Part shown: positions 1 through 10,273 of the stretch, one piece after another
How the letters are laid out: every line of letters begins with the position of its first letter
Position numbering within the stretch: position 1 is the first letter of the stretch
Source: Spirochaetota bacterium
GTDB lineage: Bacteria; Spirochaetota; UBA4802; UBA5550
Length of the DNA stretch: 40,071 nucleotides
Reading direction: 5' to 3'
Assembly (NCBI GenBank): GCA_016928865.1
Contig: JAFGJX010000016.1
Location: 1-40,071, forward strand
The notes under the pieces: generated by a model
Told to the model about the DNA's origin: nothing
The model's database searches: none
What the model saw: the letters and a program-made list of their open reading frames with translations, nothing else
Made by a program: the position numbers and the translations under genes

Positions 1-1754
<1,754 letters not shown>

Positions 1755-1859
1755 GATGCCATCCTTATCGATTCGCGCATGGAATTGTCGCATTATCAGT
1801 ACAGCTGAGTGATCTGATGTTACTATTCTTATTTTTTCGGATATTAAATGTACATAAAA

Positions 1860-2999
1860 TTATTCCGTCAATAATAAATCTGCCGCGCCTGATGCGTCAC
1901 AGATCTGGAGCGTTTTCAGCTTCAATTCGTCAAGGCCGGTACCGAGCGCGGCAGACCCGATAACGGCATCCGGGTAGTGGCCGATAACACGGTTCAACGT
2001 GGCCTCATCATGCAGGAGGTCGGCCTTGTTAAAAAAGAGGATCGTCTTCTTGTCCGCACACCCCAGATCGTGCAGCTCCTGTTGCACGGTATTCCTGTTC
2101 GACTCGATATCGGGCGATGATATGTCTATGACATGAATCAGGAAATCAGCGTTGCGTATCTCCTCAAGGGTCGACCTGAACGATTCTATGAGGCTCGATG
2201 GCAGGTTCCTGATAAAACCGACGGTGTCGACCATAAGGCACTTTTTACCATCGGCGAGATACACGGCGCGGGTATAGGAATCCAGGGTCGCGAACAGCCG
2301 GTCTTCGACAAACAGGTCATCGTGCGCGAGACAGTTGATCAGGGTCGATTTTCCAGCGTTCGTGTACCCTACTACCGCGACTACAATCTCGTTGCGGCGG
2401 CCCTTGCGCGCGGTGTCCCGGTGCTTCTTGATCCTTTCGAGCTTCTGGTTGAGCGTCTTGATTCTCCGGAGGACATGGCGCCGGTCGGTCTCAAGCATCT
2501 TTTCCCCGGGCCCCCGTGTCCCGATGCCGCCCCCGAGGCGGGACAGGACGCCGCCCAGGCCTTTCAGACGCGGCAGGATGTACTTGAGCTGGGCCATCTC
2601 AACCTGGATCTTCGCTTCCGCGCTCCTCGCCCGGCGCGCGAATATCTCCATGATAATTTCCGTGCGGCCAACGACCCGGCACTTCAGCCTGTCCTCAAGG
2701 TTCCGCACCTGGGCCGGCCGTATGCCGTTCAGGTCAAACACGATGAGGCGAATATCACGGTCCCGTATCATTTCAGCAATAACATCGAGGTACCCCTTCC
2801 CCACGATGAAAGAGGCATCGATGGATTCACGGGTCACGATATGGCGGTCGACGACGACCGCGCCCGCGGTCGTCACCAGAAGCTCGAGCTCGTCCAGCGA
2901 CGCCTCAACATGCCGCGCATCTGTACCGCGCATACGGACACCGAACAGCAGGGCGCGTTCATCTTTCGAGGATGGGATTCTATTTACCGACGCATCCAT
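1860..2999 (-). CDS. hflX: GTPase HflX
   Basis: HflX is a ribosome-associated GTPase of the Obg/TRAFAC class that splits or rescues stalled 70S ribosomes under stress. The 379-aa protein has the HflX N-terminal domain (about 1-195, with the glycine-rich GLGGVLSRLGGGIGTRGPGE linker at 147-166) followed by a G domain. Visible motifs are G1 GYTNAGKS (211-218), G3 DTVG (258-261) and G4 NKAD (324-327). The length fits the family. The start overlaps the end of the upstream DUF192 gene by 20 nt, which indicates translational coupling at the end of a nadA-containing operon. Confidence 0.95.
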   Translation of the reverse strand: MDASVNRIPSSKDERALLFGVRMRGTDARHVEASLDELELLVTTAGAVVVDRHIVTRESIDASFIVGKGYLDVIAEMIRDRDIRLIVFDLNGIRPAQVRNLEDRLKCRVVGRTEIIMEIFARRARSAEAKIQVEMAQLKYILPRLKGLGGVLSRLGGGIGTRGPGEKMLETDRRHVLRRIKTLNQKLERIKKHRDTARKGRRNEIVVAVVGYTNAGKSTLINCLAHDDLFVEDRLFATLDSYTRAVYLADGKKCLMVDTVGFIRNLPSSLIESFRSTLEEIRNADFLIHVIDISSPDIESNRNTVQQELHDLGCADKKTILFFNKADLLHDEATLNRVIGHYPDAVIGSAALGTGLDELKLKTLQICDASGAADLLLTE

Positions 3000-3465
3000 C
3001 GAGAACTATTCTGCAGCCAGTGGATATATTATTCAACCTGAACCATCCGCGGTTCACCTCGAGCGCGTAGAGCGCGGGCAAGGCAGAAGGGTACGTCACC
3101 GAGGTATCGAGCGGTTTCATGTCGTATATCTCCCTGATGACGCCGTTACTGTCTATATACGCAATACTGAGGGGAATATACGTGTTTTTCATCCAGAAAT
3201 TCATCTTCTGCTCGCGGGGGAAAACGAACAGCATCCCGTGCTCGCGTGGCATTGTTTTCCGGTGCATGAGCCCGGTCTGCCGCCGGCGCTCGGTATCCGC
3301 GATTTCAACCGTCAGGGAAACAGCATTGCCGTCTGAATTGAGTATGCGCAGAATACACGGGCCGCCGCGAGCACAAAGCGAGGCTGAAGCGAGCGTGATG
3401 ATCAGCACCGCCGCAGGAAGGATAATACGAACCGCATGAGCGGCTGACCGTCGACCGTTCCTCAT
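2980..3465 (-). CDS. Exported DUF192 family protein
   Basis: This 161-aa protein has an N-terminal hydrophobic signal segment (about residues 12-32, ending LASASLCARG) followed by a DUF192 domain. The family hallmarks are visible: TGLMHRKTMPREHGMLFVF near residues 64-82, then a FWMKNTYIPLSIAYID stretch and an EIYDM segment. DUF192 is a small beta-rich domain of unknown biochemical function, often exported; I infer an envelope location. It starts 3 nt after the PorV-like gene and overlaps hflX by 20 nt, so it sits inside a compact operon. The function is not known and none is claimed. Confidence 0.9.
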   Translation of the reverse strand: MRNGRRSAAHAVRIILPAAVLIITLASASLCARGGPCILRILNSDGNAVSLTVEIADTERRRQTGLMHRKTMPREHGMLFVFPREQKMNFWMKNTYIPLSIAYIDSNGVIREIYDMKPLDTSVTYPSALPALYALEVNRGWFRLNNISTGCRIVLDGCVGK

Positions 3466-3468
3466 GTC

Positions 3469-4665
3469 TTACCTTGCCCTGTTACTCTGCTGTTCTTTTT
3501 CATCCTCGACGAGGTTCCTCTTCCGAAGATCGAGAATCTCCTCGAGATCGTCAATCTTTTTATCGATGCTCTTGTGATAGGGATTGTAATCCCGGGCCTT
3601 CTTGAACTCCTGGATCGCGCCTTCGATATCGTCCCCCACGTAGGCCCTGATCCCGTTCTTGTAGTGGCTTTCCGCTGTCTTTCTGTCGTCGAGGGTGACG
3701 ACCCTGGGTATCAGCTTGAATGAAATATTGAAAGAATAGGTAGGTGTGAATTCGCCTCCGTCAGCGAAAGACGCATCAATGGTGAACGATACGTTCTTTA
3801 TTACGTAGTTGAAGCCAAGCCCGACGGTATATGTGCCGGTGTCATTAAAACGCCAACCGCCCCGCACGTACAGCAGGTCAAGATACGAGAGCTCGAGGCC
3901 GAGGTTCAGCCTGAAGCTCTCGTTAAAGCCATGGGTAAAGTCTATCAGGTCGTCCGCATCGATGCAATTTTCGATCATGTCGATATTGATGCCCATCCAG
4001 GTGAGCGGTTTGTATGAAAAGCCGAGGCGGATATGCCGGGGAAGCTGGCTGTCCATGACCTTGGTCCCCAGGTTAAGGACAGAGACGCCGATATGGAAAT
4101 TCCGCAGCGGCGCGTCGAACGGAGTCCACATCCGGAACCCCTTCAGGAGACCCACATCCACGGCAAAGGCGTGGACCATTTTCGTGTCGATCCTCTGGTA
4201 GATGTACTTCGCCGTGGCGCCCACGTACAGATAGCTGAAATCGTACCCGTACCCCACGGTGAGACAGCCGTTATAGAACTGCACCTCGCCGACGCGCAGC
4301 CCGTTGATGTCTACCCTGTCAAAGGGAGGCACCCAGAATATGGTGTTTGCCACTGCAAGAAAGCCCCGCTTGACCGGATAGGATAGGGTCAGGTTTTCAA
4401 GGCGCGAGTCCTCGATCAACTCGTGATGAAATACCGACAGCTGGGGATATTTCAGGGAACCGAGCCCGGCGGGATTGAAATAGATGGAGCTCAGGTCTTC
4501 GACCTCGGCGGTGAACGCCTCCCCCATGCCGAGGGCGCGGCTTCCGACAGCGAACTCGAGAAACGTGGCGCCGGAAGTGCCAACCGTGCCTGCGGCGCGC
4601 GCGCCGCAGGGGGCGAACAGTGCCACCAGCAGGCATGTATGAATGATGATGGATCCCGGTTTCAT
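3469..4665 (-). CDS. PorV/PorQ-like (UPF0164) outer-membrane beta-barrel protein with C-terminal helical tail
   Basis: This 398-aa protein has a signal peptide (about 1-24, ending GARAAG) and the N-terminal signature GTSGATFLEFAVGSRALGMGEAFTA...SSIYFNPAGL. That signature is typical of the PorV/PorQ/UPF0164 branch of FadL-like outer-membrane barrels, which are common in spirochaetes. Alternating hydrophobic strands follow to about residue 325. The last ~70 residues (KTAESHYKNGIRAYVGDDIE... to the end) look like one TPR-like helical hairpin plus a charged helix, which is an addition to the usual barrel. It starts 23 nt after the upstream gene and ends 3 nt before the DUF192 gene. A surface or lipid-transport role is inference only. 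Confidence 0.82.
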   Translation of the reverse strand: MKPGSIIIHTCLLVALFAPCGARAAGTVGTSGATFLEFAVGSRALGMGEAFTAEVEDLSSIYFNPAGLGSLKYPQLSVFHHELIEDSRLENLTLSYPVKRGFLAVANTIFWVPPFDRVDINGLRVGEVQFYNGCLTVGYGYDFSYLYVGATAKYIYQRIDTKMVHAFAVDVGLLKGFRMWTPFDAPLRNFHIGVSVLNLGTKVMDSQLPRHIRLGFSYKPLTWMGINIDMIENCIDADDLIDFTHGFNESFRLNLGLELSYLDLLYVRGGWRFNDTGTYTVGLGFNYVIKNVSFTIDASFADGGEFTPTYSFNISFKLIPRVVTLDDRKTAESHYKNGIRAYVGDDIEGAIQEFKKARDYNPYHKSIDKKIDDLEEILDLRKRNLVEDEKEQQSNRAR

Positions 4666-4688
4666 TATCGCATGCCCTGCCGTGCCTG

Positions 4689-5963
4689 TCAGCTGGTGAG
4701 TATGAACTTCTGGATTATATCAACCGAGTCCTCGAAATCCTTAGACTTAAATTCGATAATGGTGAATTGATCGTTGAAAAGCCTGTTATAATCGAATATA
4801 AGGCTCTGTATCTGTTCGACCATGTCATTGTGGGTCATTATTATCAGGCGATCTTTAATTATATGGACGATAGCGGAGTCGGATAAGAGCCGGTGGCTCA
4901 ATTTGGATATGATATATTTGATGAGGAACGGCATGTTGGGGCTTTCCTTTATCGACGATCTGAGTATGATGCCGGAGCGGTCCTTGCGGAGGAGAAACAC
5001 GGTGAACAAATAATCGAGCACGTTGTAGACGTATTCCAGGTCCTCGTAGCTCTGCGCGGAAAATACCAGCGATTGGTAGTCGTTGAGGATGAAAAAAGGC
5101 AGCGAAAGGATCTGCCTGACGACTGCGGTTATTGCTGCCGGCTCCGAGAAGGCAGTCTGTTCGTTCAGCTCTATCATCAGGATGGCCGATGGCAGAAAAG
5201 GGGTCACGCTGCCGGTCCCCTCAATGGGAAGCTCATTCACGACATTTGACGTAATGCAGCTCAGCATGTTAAAATAGACAGGTCGGGGCGCCTCCCCGGT
5301 CTTTTGTGAAAAGAGCTTTGCCAGGAAGGGATCGTAATGGATCCGCTCCTCGTCAATGATGAGCCCTTCGGGCTGAGAGGAGATCTCCCTGAACAGCTCG
5401 TCACGCAGGCTGATGGAGATATTCTCAACGCTGTAGCGATCAAGCGTGTGGACCGTGGGCGAGAACGCCTTCAGGGTTATGTTATACGAAAGGAGCGCGA
5501 AGGGCGAAAAGGAAAGCGACCGCATTCTTTCCACGATATAGGACGCCAGCGAGTACTGGACCGAAACATCCTCGGAATCGCCGCGCAGGTCGAAGGGATT
5601 GAACGCGATGTTTATCTCTCCGTTTTCGCGGATGCTCCGTGCCCGGTAGTAGAGCCGGTAGAGCTTCAGCTCAAGCTGCTCATCCGCCAGGGATTCCATG
5701 TCCTCGCCGCGGAGTACGTCACTGTCAGCCAGGGGCTCGTTTTCCCTTATCCGATCCACCAGGTTCCTGAGTTCAGGATTGAAGGTGCGCTCCCGAAGAA
5801 GATTCAGCTGCTTTCTCGTGTCTTCTTCGAATGAATCAGCAATGGCCTCGGGGCTGTCTTCAGCAAACGTCTCCGGCGGCGGAATAGTGTCCCGCGCGAC
5901 ATCCTTTTCGCGGTCTTCATCGTTTTCAGGGTGGAGCCTGGATTCCGGCATTGCACGTTCCAT
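4689..5963 (-). CDS. Conserved-looking protein of unknown function in the nadA-hflX operon
   Basis: I do not recognise this 424-aa protein. It has no signal peptide or clear membrane segment. The first ~75 residues are acidic and probably disordered (ENDEDREKDVARDTIPPPETF), and the remainder is a mixed alpha/beta globular region with many short hydrophobic stretches. A repeated style of segment is visible in the second half (PSAILMIELNEQ; DRLIIMTHNDMVEQIQ; DQFTIIEFKSKDFEDS). The start was chosen at the ATG that overlaps the nadA stop codon by one base (TGATG), a sign of translational coupling. Residues before that ATG would need a TTG start inside nadA. The context suggests a housekeeping operon but not a role. 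Confidence 0.85.
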   Translation of the reverse strand: MERAMPESRLHPENDEDREKDVARDTIPPPETFAEDSPEAIADSFEEDTRKQLNLLRERTFNPELRNLVDRIRENEPLADSDVLRGEDMESLADEQLELKLYRLYYRARSIRENGEINIAFNPFDLRGDSEDVSVQYSLASYIVERMRSLSFSPFALLSYNITLKAFSPTVHTLDRYSVENISISLRDELFREISSQPEGLIIDEERIHYDPFLAKLFSQKTGEAPRPVYFNMLSCITSNVVNELPIEGTGSVTPFLPSAILMIELNEQTAFSEPAAITAVVRQILSLPFFILNDYQSLVFSAQSYEDLEYVYNVLDYLFTVFLLRKDRSGIILRSSIKESPNMPFLIKYIISKLSHRLLSDSAIVHIIKDRLIIMTHNDMVEQIQSLIFDYNRLFNDQFTIIEFKSKDFEDSVDIIQKFILTS

Positions 5964-6871
5964 CAATATGACAGGTCAAGCATGCGCTGAAGAGCCTTCC
6001 GGGCGCCTTCGCGCACGTCCTGAGGCACCGTCACAACGGTCTCCTCGTCCCGGAGGCCCCCGAGCAATACTGACAGGTTTATTTTTTTCATGTTCGGGCA
6101 GATGAAGGAATCAGATGCAGGTATATATTCAATATGCGGCGCTACCTGCTTAAGTCGGTGTATCATATCTGTTTCCGTTCCCACGATTATCTTTTTACTG
6201 TTCGTTGATTTCACGAATTTCACCATCTGGCCTGTTGAAAAAACCTCGTCCGCCATATCGATCACGTCCGGCCTGCACTCCGGATGCACCATCACGAGCG
6301 CGTCCGGATGCTTTTTCTTGATTGCCGTCAGATCTTCCGTGGTGAACCGCTCATGAGTGGGACAGAACCCGTTCCAGGTAATGATCTTCTTTTTCGTGAA
6401 CCGCTGCACGTAGCTTCCCAGGTTCCGGTCCGGAAAGAACAAAACGGTGTCCGCTTCCACACGCTCAACAATCTTAAGCGCGTTGGAAGAAGTGCATATG
6501 ACATCCGATTGAGCCTTGACCGACGCTGTTGAATTGATGTAGGTCACCACCATGGCGCCCGGGTTCTGTTTTTTCATCTCGATAACGTCATCAGCGTCCA
6601 CCATGTCAGCCATGGGGCACCCTGCCGTGGGATCGGGGATAATCACCTTTTTCTGCGGCGACAGGATTGCGGCCGATTCAGCCATGAAATGAACTCCGCA
6701 GAAAGCGATCATGCGCGCGTCGTTCTTTGAGGCGATCTGCGCCAGCTCGAGCGAATCGCCGCTGAAATCCGCCACGTCCTGGATTTCAGGGATCTGGTAA
6801 TTGTGGGCTAATATTATCGCGTTTTTTTCCCGCGCCAGCGTTTTAATCTGATCAGCTAGATCCATATGCAT
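5963..6871 (-). CDS. nadA: Quinolinate synthase NadA
   Basis: NadA condenses iminoaspartate with dihydroxyacetone phosphate to quinolinate in de novo NAD synthesis, using a [4Fe-4S] cluster. The 302-aa protein shows LAHNYQIPEIQDVADF near residues 21-36 and three likely cluster cysteines: C85 (DPTAGCPMAD), C170 (NGFCPTHERF) and C258 (FICPNMKK). Further family motifs are HPECRPDV and STGQMVKFVKS. The length matches the shorter, NadA-only bacterial form. Two in-frame ATGs lie close together (6871 and 6865), and either could be the start. nadB and nadC are not in the window. It is the first gene of a five-gene minus-strand operon. Confidence 0.96.
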   Translation of the reverse strand: MHMDLADQIKTLAREKNAIILAHNYQIPEIQDVADFSGDSLELAQIASKNDARMIAFCGVHFMAESAAILSPQKKVIIPDPTAGCPMADMVDADDVIEMKKQNPGAMVVTYINSTASVKAQSDVICTSSNALKIVERVEADTVLFFPDRNLGSYVQRFTKKKIITWNGFCPTHERFTTEDLTAIKKKHPDALVMVHPECRPDVIDMADEVFSTGQMVKFVKSTNSKKIIVGTETDMIHRLKQVAPHIEYIPASDSFICPNMKKINLSVLLGGLRDEETVVTVPQDVREGARKALQRMLDLSY

Positions 6872-7053
6872 TATTCGCCAGAATTATACATTAATTTAAC
6901 ACGGCTAAATTTTTAATCGACAGCTTTTAGTATGTTTATAGTATTGCCGAGACATAATAAATTATCAAGATAAAAAATGGCGGTACTGCTAAAATTTTTG
7001 AAAAAATAATTGACACCAATCCGGCAGGCAATCAATTTACCTGTTATTAATAT

Positions 7054-7126
7054 TCCCCTGTAGCTCAGTCGGTAGAGCAAGTGGCTGTTAACCACTGGGT
7101 CGTAGGTTCGAGTCCTACCGGGGGAG
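7054..7126 (+). tRNA. tRNA-Asn (anticodon GTT)
   Basis: A full cloverleaf can be folded. A 7-bp acceptor stem pairs 7054-7060 with 7119-7125 (one G-T wobble). The D arm has the usual AGCTCAGTCGGTAGAGCA. The anticodon stem AGTGG/CCACT encloses the loop CTGTTAA, which gives GTT at 7087-7089. The T arm is GTAGG TTCGAGT CCTAC. The discriminator base is G7126. The CCA end is not encoded. The adjacent recombinase frame runs antisense into this gene, so the tRNA 3' half is the likely integration site of the element to its right. Confidence 0.97.
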
Positions 7127-8774
7127 CAGGATGGGACGTTTTCGAACTCTCGAGAACGTCCTTTTTGTTTTTATGGGACCGCTTCGCAGTCTTGGTGAGG
7201 GCGGGATCATTATCCGGCAGCTTAACTCCCGGTTGAATTTCTACCTGTTCGTTCATGGCCAGTATAGGTTCTTTCATCAAAAAGACATAGGGCTTTTTCC
7301 ATTGGATTCCCACAGCCTCTTTATTGACAACAACACATTCAGCCATCTCTTTTAATATCTGGGCCTTTTTATCATGATCAGCCGACTCATACAATGCCGG
7401 TAACCTATTAAATGTATCGATGACATTATTTACCTCAATCTGAAGCTTTTCCTTGTCAAACGATAGAGACTTATAATGAGTCTTTAACGAATGGATCAAC
7501 TTGTCGATTTCTACAAGTTTGCGTTTAAGATCATCCCTGGTAAAATAGTCGTCCTCCAGGTATAAGTCATACAGCTTGTTCTTCTTGATTTCCAGGTTGG
7601 TTATTCTTCGACTGAGTACTGCAACATCCTTATTGCGATCCTTCTGGTGCCGGATGATGGCCCCTCCGAAAAGTGACTATAGTAATGCCGATAATTCGTT
7701 CGAAAAACTAACCTTCTCAACCTCTTTGTCAATTTTGCTGAAAATATCCTCTTCTGAAACAGATATCTGCCGCATATCGCAATGAGGACATTTATGAATA
7801 TAATACAGGTACTGTTTCTTTTTGATATCTGGTGACATGAACTTCCCACATTCACAAACGATGAACTTTTTCAGTGGTGCTTGTACCTTGTAGCGCTTAT
7901 CGGTGACGCAATTTCCTTCGATCCTTTTAATCCGCTCTTCAAACCGCTCGCGGTCATAATAGGTCTCATGATTTCCTTTCATAATCTTGCCGTCATGGAT
8001 GAATTCCCCATGATAGAAAGGGTTTTTCAATGTTTGATATACGCTTGATTTTGACCACTCGCCTCCCTTGGCAGCGGCAATCTTCTTCCTGTTGAGGAGT
8101 TCACGCAATGTCTCTATACTGTATCTGCCTGTGTCAAATTCATCAAAAATGAACCGAAGGATGTACTCGGTATTTTTATCGATGACAAACCTTTTCTGCT
8201 GCCTGTCATACCTGTATCCATAGGGCGCCTGACCGCAATAGATGCCTTTCTGGACCTTGTACTTGTTCACGTTCCGTATATCATGACTAATCTTGTCAGA
8301 AAGGTGCTTTGCCACAGCCTGCTCGATCCCGATGATGAATTTTTCATCATGGGAAGACTCCCTGGTGATGACCTTGTTGGTCTGGTAAAAATGTATGGCA
8401 AAATTTTGACGCTCGATCAGGTCGATGATCCGGGCAAGGTCCTGGTAATTGCGCGACATTCTGTCCGTTGACTTGAAAATGAGATGCTTTACATCAAATC
8501 GCAGAGCCATGTCGATCATCTCGTTGAATACCCGCCGCCCTTCCTTCGAGGCGCTTTCAGCAATCGTAAAATAATGGACTATATGGAGATTATGGTCTTG
8601 CGCATACTTTGCCGCTCCCTGGCTCTGGTATTCCAGGTTCAGGCCATCGGCCTGCTCGTTGGTGCTGACCCGGTCATAGGCGAAGGCCGACGGCAGGGAG
8701 AGCTCCCGGGACATCTCGAGTCCTTGCTCAATGCTATGAAAAAGCTCGATAGAATGTTTGATGTTATTTTTCAT
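7065..8774 (-). pseudogene. Large serine recombinase (integrase) interrupted by one in-frame amber codon; reading frame runs into tRNA-Asn
   Basis: Residues 1-365 (8774-7677) form a serine recombinase. It has the resolvase catalytic domain with YDRVSTNEQ (nucleophile Ser37), IFKSTDRMSRN, then a recombinase domain (GQAPYGYRYD) and a zinc ribbon (CECGKF...HKCPHC). A TAG at 7677-7679 then interrupts the frame. The same frame continues open for about 200 more codons with a charged coiled-coil segment (AVLSRRITNLEIKKNKLYDL) and a C-terminal region, ending at a stop at 7065-7067 inside the tRNA gene. The last ~20 residues are tRNA-derived, as expected when an integrase abuts its att site. The gene is either a recent nonsense pseudogene, a read-through gene or a sequencing error. 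The N-terminal part alone lacks the usual coiled coil. Confidence 0.85.
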
Positions 8775-8943
8775 CGCGTAAAATATAGTATAATTTAAGG
8801 ATGGCCTTTATATAGCGTTCCCTTGTGTCCGGATCAAGCCTGGAGAAATACTCCATGAATTCCTGGGCCTGGGTCTTTGGTATATTTTGTAAAACAGGCT
8901 GTTTTGAGGCATCAATGGGCTTATTTTCGTTGTTATCTTTCAC
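8764..8943 (-). CDS. Small protein upstream of the serine recombinase
   Basis: A 59-aa frame starts at a GTG (8941-8943) after an AGGAA about 12 nt upstream. It reads KDNNENKPIDASKQPVLQ, then a helical C-terminal half with DPDTRERYIKAILKLYYILRDEK. The stop codon lies inside the recombinase gene (11-nt overlap), so the two are translationally coupled. A longer frame to 9084 exists, but it would cross the promoter described at 8969-8997. The family is unknown to me. By position it could be a directionality or regulatory factor of the element; that is inference only. Confidence 0.55.
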   Translation of the reverse strand: MKDNNENKPIDASKQPVLQNIPKTQAQEFMEYFSRLDPDTRERYIKAILKLYYILRDEK

Positions 8944-8968
8944 ATTTTTTCCGATTCCTGATACATAG

Positions 8969-8997
8969 AATATAACACTTAGACGTCTTTGTGTCAA
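8969..8997 (-). promoter_or_regulatory. Sigma70-type promoter for the small ORF and recombinase
   Basis: Read on the minus strand: TTGACA (8997-8992), a 17-nt spacer, then TATATT (8974-8969). The consensus match is strong. The GACGTC core of the left operator arm lies in the spacer, so a bound repressor would block it. Confidence 0.7.
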
Positions 8998-9024
8998 GTA
9001 CTTTTTTCGAACCAAAACGTCTAA
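8979..9024. promoter_or_regulatory. Operator-like inverted repeat between two divergent promoters
   Basis: Arms TTAGACGT (8979-8986) and ACGTCTAA (9017-9024) are perfect inverted repeats separated by 30 nt. One arm lies within the minus-strand promoter, and the other lies just upstream of the plus-strand -35 box. This layout suits coordinated repression of the recombinase and of the small gene at 9064, perhaps by the latter's product. That assignment is inference. Confidence 0.5.
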
Positions 9025-9028
9025 AAGA

Positions 9029-9056
9029 TTGACATATACAATTATTGATTTATAAT
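9029..9056 (+). promoter_or_regulatory. Sigma70-type promoter for the small gene at 9064, possibly leaderless
   Basis: TTGACA (9029-9034), a 16-nt spacer, then TATAAT (9051-9056): both boxes match the consensus exactly. The expected transcription start (about 9063) falls at the ATG of 9064, and no ribosome-binding site precedes it. The mRNA may therefore be leaderless. Confidence 0.65.
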
Positions 9057-9063
9057 AATTTTC

Positions 9064-9258
9064 ATGGCCGAGAAAAAGAACCAATACAGTAGCGTCGTGC
9101 GGCCCAATGTCAAATTCACCCCGGAAGAAGACCTGGCAGTCGATGATTTCGTAAATTTTTTACAGCAAAAGTTAAAGCGGAAAGTCCATAAGGGAGATGT
9201 AATAAAAAATTGTGTTTTTTATTGTAAGAAAAACAAGATTAACCCTTTTGATATTTGA
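9064..9258 (+). CDS. Small basic protein, possible DNA-binding regulator of the element
   Basis: This 64-aa protein begins MAEKKNQYSSVVRPNVKFT and has a helical segment PEEDLAVDDFVNFLQQKLKRKVHKGDVIKNCVFYCKKNK. The pattern of a short N-terminal strand, then two helices with a K/R-rich turn, recalls ribbon-helix-helix regulators, but I cannot assign a family. It is divergent from the recombinase cassette, with an operator-like repeat between them, as is common for the regulators of small integrative elements. No Shine-Dalgarno sequence is visible. Confidence 0.6.
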   Translation: MAEKKNQYSSVVRPNVKFTPEEDLAVDDFVNFLQQKLKRKVHKGDVIKNCVFYCKKNKINPFDI

Positions 9259-9276
9259 TTTAACGACAACATAACT

Positions 9277-10119
9277 CTATTGAATGGCATATCCCCCCAG
9301 GATGGACAATTGTCCTGATTGATAGCTGCGCACATTGTTTTTTTTCCAGGCAGCAAAGTAGTAGCTGCCCGAGAGCTTCGCATAGATGTTGGGGAGCACG
9401 ATATGCCTGAGACCGACATCAAGCGTTACTCCACCCGCCGCTCCGATGATCTTCGCGAATTTGCCGAGAGGAATAATACACGACGGCGATACACCGATCC
9501 AGGGCGTTAAACGGGGTGGCTCTGGAGGAGGTATGGGCGCGAAATATCCTCGCAATCTGACCGGGAGCAGATCCAGCCTGGCGTTGATCTCGTTCTTTTT
9601 CGCTTTCTCCCTGAATTTCACGTCAATCGAGCCGTCGGGAACATCGATCAAATCAATCTTTATGATGAACTCATCGTACGGCTTGACTTCATAGATGTAT
9701 TTGTATTCGCCTTCTGTACCCAGCTGTTCCTTTTTTGACCTGGCGAGCCTGATTACCGAGCCGATTATTACTTTTTTGCAATCGAGCTGCCTGGCGTATT
9801 TGACCGCGCAGTCACGGTCACGGCAGCCTAATATGCCGTCAATGCCCTTGTTTCGGATTTCCTCATCCGGTACGGGATAACAATAGGGGATTCTCTTCAT
9901 GCGGGCGCGAATGCTGTCGTTAATCATGGTGCTGATGGCCTCAGGACAATTAACGGGCCTGAGGTCCAGAATAAGGGTCCGAACCAGGGTCCTGTCTTGA
10001 GATTGAGGAGTTGATTCTTTCTTTGCTCCATGGGCAAGGGCATGGGCCGACCCTCCGGATACCAGTACAGCCGTGAAGATTAATGACATTAAACAGGTAC
10101 TCTGTTTTGAAAAGATCAT
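9277..10119 (-). CDS. Exported protein with CsgG/TolB-like N-terminal domain and short beta-strand C-terminus
   Basis: This 280-aa protein has a signal peptide (about 1-30). Residues ~45-195 resemble the CsgG/TolB-N/FlgT-like fold often found in spirochaete envelope proteins: a first strand TLVRTLILDLRP, then GCRDRDCAVKYARQLDCKKVIIGSVIRL, then YDEFIIKIDLIDVPDGSIDVKF. After a proline-rich linker (PIPPPEPPRLTP), about 75 residues look like the first strands of an outer-membrane barrel (PWIGVSPSCIIPLGKF, GVTLDVGLRH, YAKLSGSYYFAAW) and stop at GGYAIQ. That is too short for a full barrel, so the gene may be truncated at its 3' end, next to the small element genes. No function is assigned. Confidence 0.7.
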   Translation of the reverse strand: MIFSKQSTCLMSLIFTAVLVSGGSAHALAHGAKKESTPQSQDRTLVRTLILDLRPVNCPEAISTMINDSIRARMKRIPYCYPVPDEEIRNKGIDGILGCRDRDCAVKYARQLDCKKVIIGSVIRLARSKKEQLGTEGEYKYIYEVKPYDEFIIKIDLIDVPDGSIDVKFREKAKKNEINARLDLLPVRLRGYFAPIPPPEPPRLTPWIGVSPSCIIPLGKFAKIIGAAGGVTLDVGLRHIVLPNIYAKLSGSYYFAAWKKNNVRSYQSGQLSILGGYAIQ

Positions 10120-10159
10120 TGCGATAACCAGAATTTAAACCCAAAAGGGCGTAGTTGTA

Positions 10160-10273
10160 TTACAACCGGTCAATATCCATTATGCCGGCCCTGCTTATAT
10201 CTATCTCGATGGCGTAATGATTCGGCAGGCGCAGCCCGCCGCGTATATCTTTATTTTTATCTGCTAAACAATG
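10160..10273 (-). pseudogene. Possible C-terminal gene remnant
   Basis: A 37-codon minus-strand frame bounded by stops and lacking an ATG reads DKNKDIRGGLRLPNHYAIEI and ends GIMDIDRL. Its amino-acid composition looks like real protein, so it may be the tail of a deleted gene. I do not recognise the family. Confidence 0.3.

Noticed and set aside
2133..3336. Two long plus-strand frames
   Set aside because: They are shadows of hflX and the DUF192 gene and show no protein-like features.
7677..7679. Recoded stop (selenocysteine or pyrrolysine) in the recombinase
   Set aside because: The codon is TAG, no recoding signal was recognised, and the site is a non-catalytic linker; nonsense mutation or sequence error is simpler.
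9304..9315. GGACAATTGTCC palindrome
   Set aside because: It lies inside the coding region of the CsgG/TolB-like protein and a 12-bp palindrome there can be incidental.
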